In this document: in pieces, positions 1 through 13,025 of the stretch
Position numbering within the stretch: position 1 is the first letter of the stretch
Layout of the letters: each line of letters starts with the position of its first letter
Assembly (NCBI GenBank): GCA_036768485.1
Contig: JAVLUZ010000335.1
Coordinates: 186,001 to 250,000, forward strand
Direction of reading: 5' to 3'
DNA from: Mermis nigrescens
Lineage: Eukaryota; Nematoda; Enoplea; Mermithida; Mermithidae
Length of the DNA stretch: 64,000 nt
The notes under the pieces: model-generated
Databases searched by the model: none
What the model saw: the letters and a program-made list of their open reading frames with translations, nothing else
What the model was told of the DNA's origin: nothing
Program-made: the position numbers and the translations under genes

Positions 1-714
1 CGAAGTTACCACCGCCTGCTGCATCACAATCAGGCGCCATCGTATTCTACCGCACTGTCCAATGCAGAATTGTTGCGTACGCCAAGTAGAGATGCTGTTT
101 CAGATGCATTGCGCATTCCTCACGTAGCACCTAATTTGGCCGAATTGCCGCCGTCTGTCACCGCTGTGATCGAAAATTTAAAAAATCCGCTATTGGCTCA
201 GCAGCAGAACACCACTTGTTTTACTGCATATTTCTTCCAATTAGTTGAATCCTTGTGCTGCAACATTCTGAACTTTTTATCTATTGATAACGTGCATAAT
301 TTTTGCACTTGGCTTGGCTCCAAATGTTGGAATTTGTTCTACAACAAGATGTTGGACGTTGTTCAACAATACAATAACAAACTTTACACTAGTCATTTGC
401 ATTATTTGCTGATTCCAGCCACGCCGCAATGTCCGCTGGTCTTGTCAGCTGTTGCGCCAGTTGCAATAGAGGCTGACTGCAGACCACCGCCGCAATTTAT
501 TACGCAACTGAGCATATTCCAATGTTTATATTATCCGGACTTGTATTTTGCCCAAAATCGTTTCTTTATTACGACGGGACTTATCTTATACAAAGTTCCA
601 TTGGAATTTTTGATGAATCATCCAACGCTCAAAACAGCCACGCAAAATGTCATTAAATCCCACGCATATTATTCCCAACAAAGCATTGCCGCATTGTCTG
701 CATCCCGCGCCTGA
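1..714 (+). pseudogene. Open reading frame of unknown function, cut by window start
   Basis: The frame is open from base 1 to a stop at 712-714 (about 237 codons), with the first ATG-like start unclear because the window cuts it. The protein is rich in Cys, Phe, Leu and Gln and has no motif that I recognise. Downstream frames (entry at 753-1241) look like a continuation after frameshifts, so I read the block as one decayed gene, probably from a mobile element. It could also be exonic sequence of a host gene. Function unknown. Confidence 0.35.
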
Positions 715-752
715 CCATATGGCGCCAATTTTAATCACAATGCACGAAATGT

Positions 753-1241
753 TTGAGATTTTTAAAAACTTTTGCGAATTCCAAACCGATTATGATACAG
801 CATTCTATTGTTTTGCCCATCTTTCTTTTGCCGGACGTTGTGTCTGCAAAACTCTTACTCAAATTTTTGGATCGTCGATTCCACCATTTTGCTGCTTTGT
901 ACAACAACCCGGCTATTGCCTGGCGTATGATCAAACAGTTGTGACGCATGACTTGCATTGCATTTATTGGACCGTCTTACACCAATTTGCCAGTTGAAGC
1001 CTTTCTGGAATTTCTCAAATTGGCTGAAAATATTGATGATCCGGAAGAATTACATCGCCGAATTGAAGCCATTTGCTTGGCCGCCGAGCCGCAATTTGTT
1101 GTGCCGGTCCAGTTTAACCATTATCACCAATGTCAAAAATCGACTTATTATTTGCGAAATAAATTGCAGGAAGATTTAGCCCAAATTTGGAAGGAACAAC
1201 AGAAACTGCAGGCCAAACCTGATGCTTCAACCTACAAATGA
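753..1241 (+). pseudogene. Decayed coding segment, helical C-terminal part
   Basis: One reading frame runs from 753 to a TAA-type stop at 942-944 and continues in the same frame to 1241. The second part has a protein-like composition: an acidic helical stretch around the residues LAENIDDPEELHRRIEAI, followed by a Gln/Lys-rich tail. It follows the 1-714 frame but in a different phase, which suggests one gene broken by indels. I see no family match. Confidence 0.3.
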
Positions 1242-2517
1242 CATGCCTCTTTGCAGGATCCAAGAGGATCCATGGCAAAAATAGGCAGGCGTGTCCTCAA
1301 TTGGGAAATTGATACCCAAATTGAGATTCGAAAAACGCAAATGATCATCAAACAGAAGGATTGAGGGGGAGCCGCCCCTGAGTTACCAATGCGTGTGACC
1401 CTCACGCATTGCCCTGGATTGCTAATCGTGTTGTCCACCATTTGTTGCGCTACCAATGAAGAGCATAACCAAAAAATTAACAAATTTTATAAGGTTAAAA
1501 CGGCGCGTGCTATCCATCTTCGTGAAAAATTTGGAGAAAGAGCGTTTAAAACAACTACAACAAGCCAGCCTCGACTCAAACAGTGATTATGCAAATGCCA
1601 TATTGATGAAGGGTGGCAAGTACCGCATCCGTCGAGGCAATTACATTCACAATCGCATTCATATTCCTCATCTGGCCATACTTTGCGCCCGCTTCAACAA
1701 CAAATGCAAGTTTTCCGAATGGCAACACAGCCGAATCGCGATACATTTGAGCAATGTAGGCAGTCACGCATAGCATGACAACCATTATGGCCACAGCCGT
1801 GTCCCACAACACGTCTGTCTTTGCTGCCACCACGTTGTTCATATGGTTTCTCTATAAACAAGTACAAGTTGCCACCGCAACCGTTACCACATTGTGCCGA
1901 TGATTCAGACAATGACAATATGCCCGTTGATCTGCATCGCAACCTGCATCAACGTTTACAACCATGGATTGTGTCACTGTCCAGGGATTGCTCTACTGTA
2001 CACTGCAATCCCAATTCCAATTGCAATTCAGATGCTTTGTGCCATCGCCTGGAGCATCACTCTCATTTCTATTCATCCAAACCCGGTTTTTTGGATCAAT
2101 ACTGAACTTAGAAGGTAGAAGCTAAAAACTCTGCAATTGTCGCCCCATTGGCCAGCAGCTGTCATCACCGGATGTCGTTTCTCCCAGTCTTTTATCGCGT
2201 TGTGTTATTTTTTCTTGACTGTCACTTTTTGCATTGCATTATCATTGTATTTTTTCTTGATTTTGGTGCTATTTTACTCGTCAGTATTGCAATTCAGTCA
2301 TAATCATGGGTATTGTTTGATTTTTTGCTTGCATAATTACCTCGTTTTAAATTTTCTTGTCTTTTCTCCTAATTTTCTCTTGCCTTATGATCTTATGTGC
2401 CTTATAATCTCATGTTTTGAAATCTTAATTGCTCAGTATCAAAGCAGTGCTGTTGTTAAGAAATCGTATCTCTTTAACGGACAAGGGGTTTTTACCTCCT
2501 AGGGACTGAAGGGGAGA
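1242..2517. other. No clear gene; low-complexity reading frames
   Basis: Short frames on both strands overlap and none is convincing. The + frame at 2137-2502 is dominated by Phe/Leu/Cys, as expected from T-rich DNA. A purine run, GAAGGGGAGA, ends at 2517 and resembles the polypurine tract of Ty3/gypsy-type retrotransposons, which is why the next segment is proposed as an LTR. Confidence 0.4.
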
Positions 2518-3305
2518 TGCGATATTTCGCATAAACATGAAAGGAAAGTCAAGCGCCGCGCTTCAAGATCAAACAATCCGTATATTTGTTTGCTTGTCAT
2601 GTTATATCATTATTTGGTGCAAGTCATGGAATGCGCTTGAGCAAGAACTTTGAGATCAACCTGCGTCGTCCGTTTGATGAAAAAACCTGGCCGCGAAGAT
2701 ATTATTCACGATTGTTTATGTCAAGGCGCAGTCATTCGCCATTCATCTTGAAAAATTTGACACTTTGTCTCGAATTTTTTCCAAAACGTGGGAGAGTGTA
2801 ACTACGACAGTTACACAATACAAACTTTATTCGAACATTGTATCATCAGTTTGCAGAGGCCAGCCAATGACAACATCATACTGTATTGGATTTACATAAC
2901 TATTCGAGTTGTCATCCTTGCGATGTGTTAGCTCGAGGTTATGCCTTCAGTCCTCTATTTACCCTCACTTTTCAATTCGAAATTCCTTTAGATACTTGTC
3001 CAGTAAAACAGAGTTACGTGTTTGCTAACATCAGTAATTTACTTATTTGCAATTATTGCTGTAATTATCTTTGTCTTATGACTTGGTAAAAAGTAATTTC
3101 AATCTTTGTTAATTTGTTTTTGTGGACATTATATTAATGTAGCTATCCTAGTAGGATAGAGTCAGCCTGAGGTTTGACGGAGTGGCGTTTTGATTCCGAG
3201 TTGCGCATCTTCACGTTTAATTGTTGTGTGCCGGCTTGTAGCCATGCTTGTACATTCGTGTTAATAAATAGCGGAAAAATAACCTCGCCTGTATTTTCTA
3301 CTACA
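2518..3305 (+). repeat. Possible LTR of a retrotransposon
   Basis: A polypurine tract (GAAGGGGAGA) is followed directly by TGCGATATTTCGC. An AATAAA signal lies at about 3262-3268 and a CA end is possible at 3304-3305. These are the expected parts of a solo or 3' LTR of about 790 bp. No second LTR copy is visible in the window, so the call depends only on these short signals. Boundaries are approximate. Confidence 0.3.
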
Positions 3306-3467
3306 TTCAATTCATAAGGTTGCTGTCACTCTTTTAATCTACTAAATGTCTGTAAAACTTGATTATATTTGACTAATTTTATTTCACTCGTTATATTTTT
3401 GCTCTTGAGGTAAAACCTACTCATTTGTCTATAAGTATTGTCAGTGCGTTAATTTGATGAAATCAAA

Positions 3468-4319
3468 ATGGATAGAACATTTAAAAACTTGTATTATAAT
3501 ACTAAGACTGGATATTCTTGGGTGAACCACTTACATAAAAAATGCAAAGAATTACTGTCAAATGTCAAATATTTGCAAGTGAAGGCATGGCTGGCTAAGC
3601 AGCCCACATATAGGTACATTACATAAACCAGCCAAAGAGCATTTCACACAAAATAAAGTTTTAGTAATTGGTATCGATGAGCAATGGCAGGCGGATCTAA
3701 TTGATTTGCAGTCACAGAGCAAATTCAATGATGGGTATAATTTTTACTAGATTGTATTATCTTGTTTTCAATATATGCATTGTCCTTGCCGCTTAAAACT
3801 AAAACTTCGAAAGCGGTTCTAGAAGCATTTCAGGAAATTTTTAGATTGTCAGAGCAAATGCCTTACAAATTACAGACAGATGCAAGAAAAGAATTTGTCA
3901 ACAGAGGACTTCAAAATTTTCTAAAAACTAAAGATATCCATTTTTTAACAACCAAAAGTGAACTAATAGCCAGTGTCCTAGAACGTTTTTACTAGATTCT
4001 TAGGGAATTCGTACCACATAGTTGTATGGACATTTCTAACAAGTGTGGATGAGGAAAATTAACAGGAAATTTTGAATAAAGTATTTTAAACCACTAGGCA
4101 ATCTGTTATATTTAAATTTGATGTTGAAGACAACTTACAAATAAGTAAAGTAAAACGCACATTTGAAAAGGGCTTTTGGCCTAATTAGACAGAAGAGTGG
4201 TTCACAATTAAAGACAAATATGCAAGAACACTGCCTGTTTATACTCTGCAAGATCAAATCGGTGAGGTACTAGAGGAGGGTTTTTATGAGCCATAACTTC
4301 AAAAAATCCATGTAAAGCA
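3468..4319 (+). pseudogene. Relic Polinton/Maverick-type integrase
   Basis: Translating across several frameshifts and stops gives the order expected of the retroviral-type integrases carried by Polintons and related elements. There is an N-terminal zinc-binding-like segment (NLYYNTKTGY), then a catalytic-core start (GIDEQWQADLIDLQ, with the first core Asp), then a second core segment (LQTDARKEF and, near 3960, SELIASVLERFY, with the Glu). A C-terminal chromo-like segment (KRTFEKGFWPN and EEGFYEP) follows. At least four stops or frame changes make it non-functional. The family assignment is by recognition of motif order. Whether it belongs to the same ancient element as the polymerase relic at 9.8-11.3 kb is not shown. 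Confidence 0.72.
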
Positions 4320-4464
4320 AGGTGAGCTTTTGATTGTTCATAAAACATTAAAAACGTGGAGACAAGGTAATTAGATCTAATATCTCTTCCAAGGGATGTA
4401 TCATGAAAAATTTGACTCATAGATTTTCATGGTAGTCAAATTGTAATATACTTCTGTTTTTTTT

Positions 4465-4712
4465 AAATTTCCAAACTTTACAAAAAAGTTTACAAACTTT
4501 ACAAAATAATTTCCAAATTTTACGAAAATATTTTGAAACTTTGCAAAATCATTTCAAAATTTCACAAAATACCTATACTTAACCTACAAGAAAGTTTCCA
4601 AACTTTACAAAATAACTTTACAAATTTGGTTTGAAACTTTACTAAATAATATCTGAATTTTACAAGACTGGTTTGAAACTCTACAAAAAATTTTCGAATT
4701 CTAAAAAAATTT
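4465..4712. repeat. Degenerate minisatellite, about 22-24 bp unit
   Basis: Repeated variants of a unit like CAAACTTTACAAAATAATTTC run through this stretch, with enough change between units that it must be old. No coding potential. Confidence 0.7.
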
Positions 4713-5675
4713 AAAATGCTCTCATTTTATTTATAACATGCTTGAACTGAGAACCTCCACTTTACCAAATTTCATCTTGATCTGCTTAATGGTTTAAAAA
4801 GTACATGATACAGTAACCTTGTATATAATTTTGTATAAGCAGTATGTTCGGTATATGGGAACCTCATTTCTGGAATTTCAGCTCAATTTATTCAGATCAA
4901 AAAAATACGTGTTATAAGATAGCTATAGTAAGCTGGTTTTTAATTTTTTATATACTTTAATTTCTGGCATAAACTCGTTTTATTATGGAAAATATAGCCT
5001 TAATCCGGCGATTAATTCGAAAAATACATGTTAGAATATACCTACAGTAAGCCAGTAAACGATTTTCCATACATACTCTTTTTGGCATGTAATCTTCATA
5101 TTCTGAACATTTCAGCTTGATTCGACAATTGGTTCATGATTTATAGCACTTTTATAATGTGGTGTAAACTAATTGAGTGTAAAGTGTAAAGTGATCGAGC
5201 TGATATGCAAGTTAGCATATAGTATACATTTAGTGTGGTAAGCGGTGTTTATAGTTGTCTCCAAATTAAAGCATTGCGATCGTTTTGCTCACATTTTAAC
5301 AATCTGAAAATTAACTTATCCCCAAAAACTAAAATTCTGATAGCTTCCCCCGTCTCTCGTACATCTCCCTGCAATAAATACTTACTCTTGCTGTAGTGTA
5401 AAGCAGATTGGTGTACAGTATACCTTGCTGACTTGGTCCGCAAGTTTAAACTGATCTACAGTGCTGACTAGACATAATTGTCCCCAAGTATGATTAGTTA
5501 CAGTATGCCTTTTATTTGTGATTCACAAGTTTGAAATTTCTTACAGTAACCCTTCTTAGGTAGCAAGACAAAGTATATAGCCCATGCTACAACACAGGAC
5601 TATGCTTCAACATAGCCTATACTTGAGCACGGGCTATAATTAGTATTGCTATCCAGGGAGACCTGCTCAACTACT
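4713..5675. other. AT-rich stretch without a recognisable gene
   Basis: No supported gene. At 5579-5680 about 100 bp resembles, in the same inward reading direction, the subterminal part of the Polinton-like element (28121-28215 read on the minus strand), including CAGGACTATGCTTCAACAT. That motif family, built on AAGCATAGGC, also recurs near 22.7 kb and 37.3 kb. Confidence 0.5.
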
Positions 5676-5916
<241 letters not shown>

Positions 5917-6148
5917 CGTCAATTTGTTTTGAAACCAACTGTTGCTGTAAAAACTCGATTATATGAGAAATCCCTTTACAGGATTCCTTCAGTAACTGCT
6001 TAGCCTTACTGGCGGGTCTAGCTGAAATAGGCAGGTTCCATCTGCCATTTGCTCCCTCGTGTACCTTGATTTTGGGCCAGGAAGCAACTCTGCCTAACAC
6101 AACAGCGCTATAAGATAGCAGTCTAGGGAAGTCGGGTATACTACTTAC
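5917..6148 (-). CDS. Candidate isolated exon of an unidentified gene
   Basis: On the minus strand an open frame of about 77 codons has a balanced, non-repetitive composition (contains RVASWPKIKVHEGANGRW and ARPASKAKQLLKES). It is bounded by an AG at 6150-6149 and a GTATGT donor at 5916-5911; the donor runs straight into the GT microsatellite. I do not recognise the protein; the WPKIKV...GRWNLPISARPAS block looks conserved rather than random. No neighbouring exon was found within the window. It could be a chance open frame. Confidence 0.4.
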
Positions 6149-6159
6149 CTGCACCTACC

Positions 6160-7868
6160 TTTGAACGTGTCAATGGCACATAATTTCAACATAATTTTCA
6201 GTTTCGTTGGAAAAAATATTAGCACAAACCCTAGAAACATCTGAAAAATCAGTATTCTGATCAACTAATTTCAGAAACTGTAATTCACATTGCGATTGGT
6301 TGATCCATATTTGATGTAACTAGTTTATGTCGTCAGAAAGTTTATGAAAGAAAATCACAATGTAAGTGAAACATCCAGCATGGCCCATAAAAAAGGCCAC
6401 ATTCCAATTAAACGGGCCATTGCTTTGGCTGATGTGAATATAAAATTTTGGATGACACATAGGCGCCGGGAAGTATACATCAATCATATGCATGGGAGGT
6501 CTGAAGGGGGTACACAACCACTGCAAATTACTGTAGAACCCCAGGATTCTACTTTTAGTCACAATTTCAAGCGATCTAAGCCCTCCCCTGCCAGAATTTT
6601 CTTCCAGACTTGCCTTCTATGGTATACACCCTGTACACTTTTCTGTAAATTACTGTAGACCTTCTATTTTTTAGTAACCTTTCCAACAATCTCACCCTCC
6701 CCAGAATTTTCTTGCTGCCCATGTATGCTTAGGAGTAGCTGCATTGGATAGATAAACATATTTTTGTTTTAAGCATGTTATAGATTTTGGCTAGCTGCCA
6801 GTGGCTATGCACTGAGCTATTTGTTTATGCCCTACTTTGACCTTGTTTAAATTGCAAAGTTTCTCTATTGTATCACTAGGTATAAGGTATCCTTTTTTTG
6901 ACATTTCTGATACATCCTTTAACCAAAAATTATTCAACATTTTTGGACATTCAGAGTAAATATGCATCCTACTGAGTGCCAAAATTTCAGGATATCGTCA
7001 ATAGAGGATGCTAATTGAGGGCCTTATTGTATTTAAACAATGTCAAATTAGGGTGTAAACAAATCGCCACTGTTGGTTTGAAAGTAGACTCTTCTAAAGC
7101 ACTCAATTTTAACATTTAAATTCACATCCATCAAAGTTATGAAGCGTTGAATTGGAAAGTAGCTTTTGTATGGGTACTCCTTCGTATAGATAATGCACAC
7201 AATTTAGACAAATGCAATATAAATACCTATATAGGGTAGGTACCTACATAGGTTGTCAGTACTTACATCCAAATCAAATCGTATCATGCTTGAAAATCAC
7301 AAGTGGCAGTTTGATTTGACAAGCTTTAAGGCAGGATAGCTGTTGCGTAAAAAATGTTTGCATGGGCGCTTCAAAACTTCATACTAGACAACGTTCTTTT
7401 GCAACTGTGGATGTGGTGGATAAACATCTGGCCAGGCTGAAACATTGTTGACTGAGTGTGTTTATAGTCAGTTGCATTCAACTTTACAGTTTTCTCTAAA
7501 ATTTTTGTACAAGAATTAGGCTTCAGAAGTGGTTTAACATTTTAATGCCAGTTATGTGGCTTATGAAAGCACATGTCTCAATTAGACTCGATATACTGTA
7601 CTTTAGTACACTTACTGTATAATTTTCAAACACAATTGTACTTACTTTAAATTCATATAAAAACCTTAAAAGCTTGGGCCACAACTGCAAAATTGAAGGT
7701 CATAGTTGCTTGAAAATTTTGAAAAGTAAAAAATTGGTGACAAATATGTGTAAGAAATAAGAATAAAGAATGCAGTAACAAATATATCGTATATGCATTT
7801 GTATGTACAAATTTTGATTATGTAGGTACTTAAAAATGATGTTATTTCGACATGTCTAATTTATTTCT
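6160..7868. other. No gene seen; includes MITE remnant
   Basis: No supported coding region. At about 6450-6727 there are remnants of the hAT-like MITE family described at 26486-26756, ending with TTGCTGCCCATGTATG at about 6712-6727. Otherwise AT-rich unique-looking sequence. Confidence 0.5.
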
Positions 7869-7871
7869 TTA

Positions 7872-8045
7872 ACATAGTGCATGAATTTGCTGGGCAAACT
7901 ATTTTCCTTATTACTGTAAAACCTGAATCCTTTATTGCTTGACACATCATATCTATGAATAGATTTCCTACCAGCTCCATTAAGCAATTGAAAAATCGAG
8001 CGCTACAATAATGAGGATATTGTTTTTCAGATCCATGCGCTAGGT
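7872..8045. mobile_element. Small foldback MITE, copy 1
   Basis: The ends are inverted: CATAGTGCATGAATTTGC on the left and ATCCATGCGCTAGG on the right. A second, clearly related copy in the same orientation lies at 52103-52279, so this is a dispersed repeat of about 175 bp with imperfect hairpin arms. Confidence 0.6.
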
Positions 8046-9793
8046 TGTAAAAATAGGGTGTGCATGCTCATACCTATTGTCACTACTATGCCAAAAGTTG
8101 CTATATCCACTTTGTTCGATTTTCAGAAAAATGCATTTGAAGTTTTGATTGGGGCATGTGTTGTAGACATTGCGATGGATCGATGCCAATGTCTCAATTA
8201 ATATTGGAGACTTAGGGAGTTAGAATTTTTTAATTTACAGGCATTGGATAAGTAATCAAAAATGCACATAATCATTTTCACAAAATATTAATATGGCACC
8301 TATTTAGCATTATAGCAATGATATAATAAGTAACAATTTTTTAGGCTGCTTAAGCTCAAGAGAGGGCATCAGATGACTTTGCTAGACCGGTCCGGCCAGG
8401 CTGGACCCACCAACTATCTATGTAAATTGATACACATGCAAGAGCGATTTTCAGAGCAAATCACAATGTGAATTGTTCGAGTTCTCTCTCATAAATTGTT
8501 AGTAGCACTAAATCATATTTCTTCATTTTTAGGCAAACAAATATAAGAGCTCTTCAAAACAAAAGCCCATCATTTCAAGCATTAGGGGTAGTAAGAAAAA
8601 ATAATTTAAGGATCAGCTTAAGAAGGAAGCAAAATTCAATGCTGTAATCGCAGTTCTTGGTGCCCTGACTTAAAACCATATAAATATTGTATTGTAATTC
8701 ACAATTCAGGTCATTTTTAGTGTAACATGGAAGATGTTTCAGTTTAAAATGCCAGGATCAAAAAATCTATTACGCACCATACTCTAAAACATATCTCATT
8801 TGAAAGAGCAACCATTTTTCTATCGATTACAGCAATAGCTTAAAATATTGTATTTCGAATATGGCTGCCCCCAGGACACAATTGGTATATTGGTATTGAG
8901 CAAATCTTGGTTAACTATATTCGAAAGCCCATCTTAAGACACAAATAGTTTGCTACTATCGAGCTTTCTACCTAGCAGGGTAAATGAAAGCCTGAGCCAA
9001 ATTTCGCTATTTTTTTGAGGTGACATGCTACAGTGATAATAATTTTTTTTGCAAAACAGTTGCACTGAAAATTTTCCATCAAAAACACTTTCTTTTGTCT
9101 TGATTGGAGCAGCGGTTACTAAGATTTGCTCAACAAACCTAGAAGGTATGGAACACTTTTTTGAGTGATCATTCACCACATCGTCCTTGAATGTTCACTA
9201 AGCTTATGACTGAAGTATTGGACCTAAAAGTACATGCTGCTGAAAGCACTTAGATTGCTGATTTCGAAATCATGATTTCGAAATGCATATAATCAAGTCA
9301 TATTATTGTTTAACTCAATTATAGTAGGCCATCAAATACTAATATTGCCGTTTATAGTGAAAATGATTATAATCTTTAGGAATTTTTTGAAAATCAAGCT
9401 TGTGCTACAACAGTCAAACAGGTATACATAAGCCCACAAACTCCATTAAGGGATGTAGCACCTGAATTTAACACCCCAACTGCCACTAACCTGGATTGCA
9501 GGGTACAGCTTAGAATGTTCCAGAGAACCACATACACATTGCCGGCTATTGCTCCTCACAAGACACAATATGCACATGGGAAACATCCTGTTTCATCAGG
9601 CTACGTATAATGTGCTGAGGAATTTTCTCAATTTTTTAAGCTTAAATTAACTCAGTAATGTTTCAATTTTGGTATGAGTCAAATGGTCACAAATTCATGT
9701 GCATTTGGAATGAAACATACAGAATACTTTGCAATGTTTGGAATAAATTTTACAATTTGAGGCATAGAAATTTTACAGAGTTCAGAAGTTTAG
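8046..9793. other. No gene seen
   Basis: Several short frames occur on both strands but none has recognisable motifs. The stretch precedes the polymerase relic and may hold further decayed parts of the same element. Confidence 0.4.
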
Positions 9794-11330
9794 TTAAGTA
9801 GAAAATTTTCTTACATCTAAATGAACTGTTAATATACTGTCAGATAATACTTTTCTCCTAAAATAAAAGTATTGTACTTCCTGCTTTTCTTGTATATAGG
9901 TCCATATTTGATTATACTCGTATGCTTGCATGCAGGAACTAACATTTTTTCCACCTTGAGATTCCTGGTTTTGCAAGACTCTGCTAAACTGTACAAAGCT
10001 CAGCTTGTTTACCTTTCCATCAAATCTATACTGCTAGACTTGATTTTGTTTATTGTAATATCTATAGCAAAGTACGTTTTGACAGCAAAACAGCACATAA
10101 CTGTTCCACTGAATTCCTCTTTTAGCAAACCAGGTGTTCTTTTAGTTGCTTTAGATATAACAAACCAATGTTGGTCAACTTGCTCAAACTCTTGCATTTT
10201 TGCTTTACTATATCTGAAAAATTTTCAGCAGACAGTGCTGAGCAAATGCTATCTGTGTCAGTCTGCATACATTGATAATCTGTCTTATCAAAGGGTTTCA
10301 ATTATAGGTTGTAGCTAAATTCTAGCTTGCGAATTTTTACATATTACATACCAAAAGACCTACTACAATTAGTAAATCTAGTATTATTTGCTTTTTAAAC
10401 AAATGCATTTTATAACAGTTGTTAGTAATGTGCATAATTTAAAAAAAGGGCTTAAGCTGCATTCAGCTGCTTTTTCATAGTCATCATAAGAGACATCTAT
10501 ATGTTTTTCCTTGTTGGTGAGTGTCTTTTGGTAACCTGTGCTTCCAAGAGGTTTGAATGTATCAGCAAGCATAGCAAGTTGTAGGTCTTCATCCTCTTCT
10601 TGCCTATGCTTCGTTACTATATTTCAAAATTTTTCAAATTGTCTTGTTCGATCATGCTGTATTACCTCGTGAACTTTATCCAATGTGAGGCCATGATTAA
10701 GAAAATATCTTATCATTTCTGTAGACAGCATGATTTAAATTTACAAAATAACTGCATATTAGATTTTGTTGTGGCTTTTTTAATAAACTCATTTTTTTCA
10801 GCATACTCTTTCATGAAAGGGCCAACATCCTCTCAACTAATTTTAGCATATTTTATAATTGGTGGAAAGTTGGTATATATGTAGGTCCTTTAAACTATTG
10901 GAAGTTGAAATGTATACCTTAGTGAAGCCACTTGTGTCATTTCCTTTAAGCTAATACAATCTTTTGAGTAGAAGTGTCTTAATATTAGTGTTTTGAAGTA
11001 ATCTCTGCGTATTTCATGCCATTAGCATTCTCATTTTGTGATGAGATTGTATCCTATAGACCTAAGGTAATATTCCTCATCCTTAATCCAGTTTTGTGCC
11101 TCCTCTGATTTGATTTCCTTATTGCAAGTACTTGCTAGGCAGTTGTGGCCATGCCAGCAACAGTCATATAATTTGTATACAGTATTTGTGTTATTGTAAA
11201 ACTCATCAACAGGTAAGCATCTGGGTCCTATGGTTTTTTCTTTACCATTCCCTGAATGCTGTATTGCCTGGCTTATTTTTGACTCTCATATTTCAGATAT
11301 TCAATTGATATTGGCTTAGCAGAGGAGATT
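9794..11330 (-). pseudogene. Relic protein-primed type B DNA polymerase (Polinton type)
   Basis: Reading the minus strand and stepping between frames gives successive blocks in the order seen in the polymerases of Polintons and their viral relatives. Near 11.25 kb there is an N-terminal block (IQHSGNGKE). Around 11.1-11.2 kb come FYNNTNTVYKLYDCCWHGH and then SIGYNLITK. At 10.4-10.68 kb there are YFLNHGLTLDKVHEVIQ and LADTFKPLGSTGYQKTLTN. At 9.8-10.2 kb the C-terminal block includes KATKRTPGLLKEEFSGT and, at the end, VLSDSILTVHLDV. There are many stops and frameshifts, and the exonuclease half is not visible, so it is a dead fragment. The family is assigned by motif order, which is quite specific. 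It suggests an old Polinton-like insertion. Confidence 0.75.
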
Positions 11331-11500
11331 CTGCAAAATTTATCGTTTCCCATAGAATCCAGTGATCAAAGTATCCTGTTGGCATATCCATGGATTATGC
11401 CCATAGATAGTGCAATAAAATCTAGTCCTATTATCAATTTGACGGGTTTGCTGGGATTGTTGTGAATATAGGTCATATTTTTTTCAAGTCGTGTCACGAC

Positions 11501-11735
11501 TATACCTGGGTGTGGTGGAGTCTGGGGCGGATATGAACCTCCAGAAACAAAAATACCCCCTACCCCCAACTTTAATTTTTGAACACTTTTGTTTTTTTGC
11601 AAGTTTTCTACACTTTTTTGATAGGTATATAATTATATACTTTTTGATAGCTATACCACCATTTTCAAGTATATTCTTTAAGCATTGAAAAAATCTTGCA
11701 CGCACACCTCAGAGCTGTCATGCCACTTATCTATG
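11501..11735 (+). mobile_element. hAT-like MITE, copy 1 (diverged)
   Basis: A member of the roughly 270 bp family defined at 26486-26756. The left end is TATACCTGGGTGTGG and the right end is CTATG. Flanking duplications are GTCACGAC (11493-11500) and GTCATGAC (11736-11743), matching at 7 of 8 bases. Confidence 0.75.
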
Positions 11736-12352
11736 GTCATGACCATAAAAAGTCCTCCTCGCATGCTTGATTTTAGTGCATCGTACAAATCCTAAGAGTG
11801 GAATGCAAAGAGAGCAAATTGGGATTATGGAATGCATTGAAAAAGGTAAGATTCTATGACGCCTGGGCCCAGTTGCACAAACTACTTGCAACTGATAACA
11901 AGTTACAAGTCCAGTTAAAAACTAGTAACTCGCATGGCAATGACTTTTAACAAGCTGAATTTTACACTAGTATACTAGTAAATTGGGTCGCAACAAATTT
12001 TCTACAAGCTCTGTTTTTCTACTAGAATACTAGTGATTTCGGTTGCAATTACTTTTTAACAAGTTTATTTTTTCCTTGCTACAAGTGCTCGTAAACTAGT
12101 CCTTTTATGCTGGTTTATTAGCCCCGGTTGCAATAAAAATTTTCTACAAGTCTTTTTTACAAGCTTGTGAATAAAAAGGCGCTTTTTTGACAAGGCGTGA
12201 GAGGACAGTCTAAGATAAGCTGGCTGGCTATTCATTCTTTCTGCTAAATGTATTGGATTCAGTATTCTTTGTTGGAGAGTGATAATGAGATTAATTTTAG
12301 AAAGCGTCCAAAATTAATTTAACCTAGAATAAATTTTAATTTAAATGATTTT

Positions 12353-12870
12353 ATGGAGCAATTTAGATTTCCAAGGAGAACAATTGGAGATATTCTCAGT
12401 GAATTTGGACATTCACTTATCGCTAGCAATGATAGGAATCTACCATTAGATCCAAAAGAACAGCTACTTTTGTGCGTAAGATACTTAGGTTCAGGAGCAT
12501 TTATGCAACTTATTGGCGATGCTTATGGACCTCACAAGTCTATGGTATCACAAAAGGTGCATAAAGTTGTAAACGTTCTCAATGAATATTATTTTTAGAT
12601 ATTCTTCGTAAACATTCTCAATGAATATTATTTTGACAAAATAATCAAATTTCTGGATGATGTTGCCTCAACTGTGAATAAAGTTTATCAATTTGCAGAT
12701 TTCTGTGGGCTATGGGTTGTATTGATGGCACACATACATATACCTATCAAAGCGCCAAGGGATGATGAGCCACAGTACGTAAATAGAAAAAAATGCATCC
12801 ATTAAACTGCATGACGCCTTGTGATCCTGATTATACATTTTTTCAAGTGAATTTGTAAATACTTTTCTTC
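12353..12870 (+). pseudogene. Harbinger transposase, 5' part, broken
   Basis: The N-terminal part resembles HARBI1-type transposases: MEQFRFPRRTIGDI, then LLLCVRYLGSGAFMQLIGDA, and VSQKVHKVV. After a stop at 12596-12598 the coding continues. The duplicated segment around 12570-12600 and 12605-12640 (AACATTCTCAATGAATATTA) is the likely cause of the break. Further on comes the first catalytic Asp block, GCIDGTHIPIKAP in a shifted frame at about 12715-12760, then a CDPDYTF block near 12830. The later DDE motifs are absent here but present in the second copy. Such transposases cut and paste the element together with the SANT-like partner. Confidence 0.8.
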
Positions 12871-12879
12871 CTGCGTATA

Positions 12880-13025
12880 TACTGTTTAAACAGTATGAAT
12901 TTGAAGTTTGCTTGCATCCAAAACAGCTTCCCACTTGGATTTCAACAAAAATTTTAGAAACTCTCAAAACAATACTTAAAAAATTGCTAAAATTGCGAAC
13001 ATGTTTGCCTGTGAAATGACATGGA
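12880..13025. repeat. Dispersed repeat, copy 1
   Basis: About 145 bp here are homologous, in the same orientation, to 16995-17165 (shared blocks include CCAAAACAGCTTC and TTTGCCTGTGAAATG). It sits inside the Harbinger element where the transposase C-terminus should be. Not assigned to a family. Confidence 0.7.

Noticed and set aside
1576..1842. Minus-strand 88-codon hydrophobic frame
   Set aside because: Looks membrane-like but overlaps frames of the decayed block on the other strand, has no motif and no splice or promoter context.
9872..10318. 148-codon plus-strand hydrophobic frame
   Set aside because: Antisense of the polymerase relic on the minus strand.
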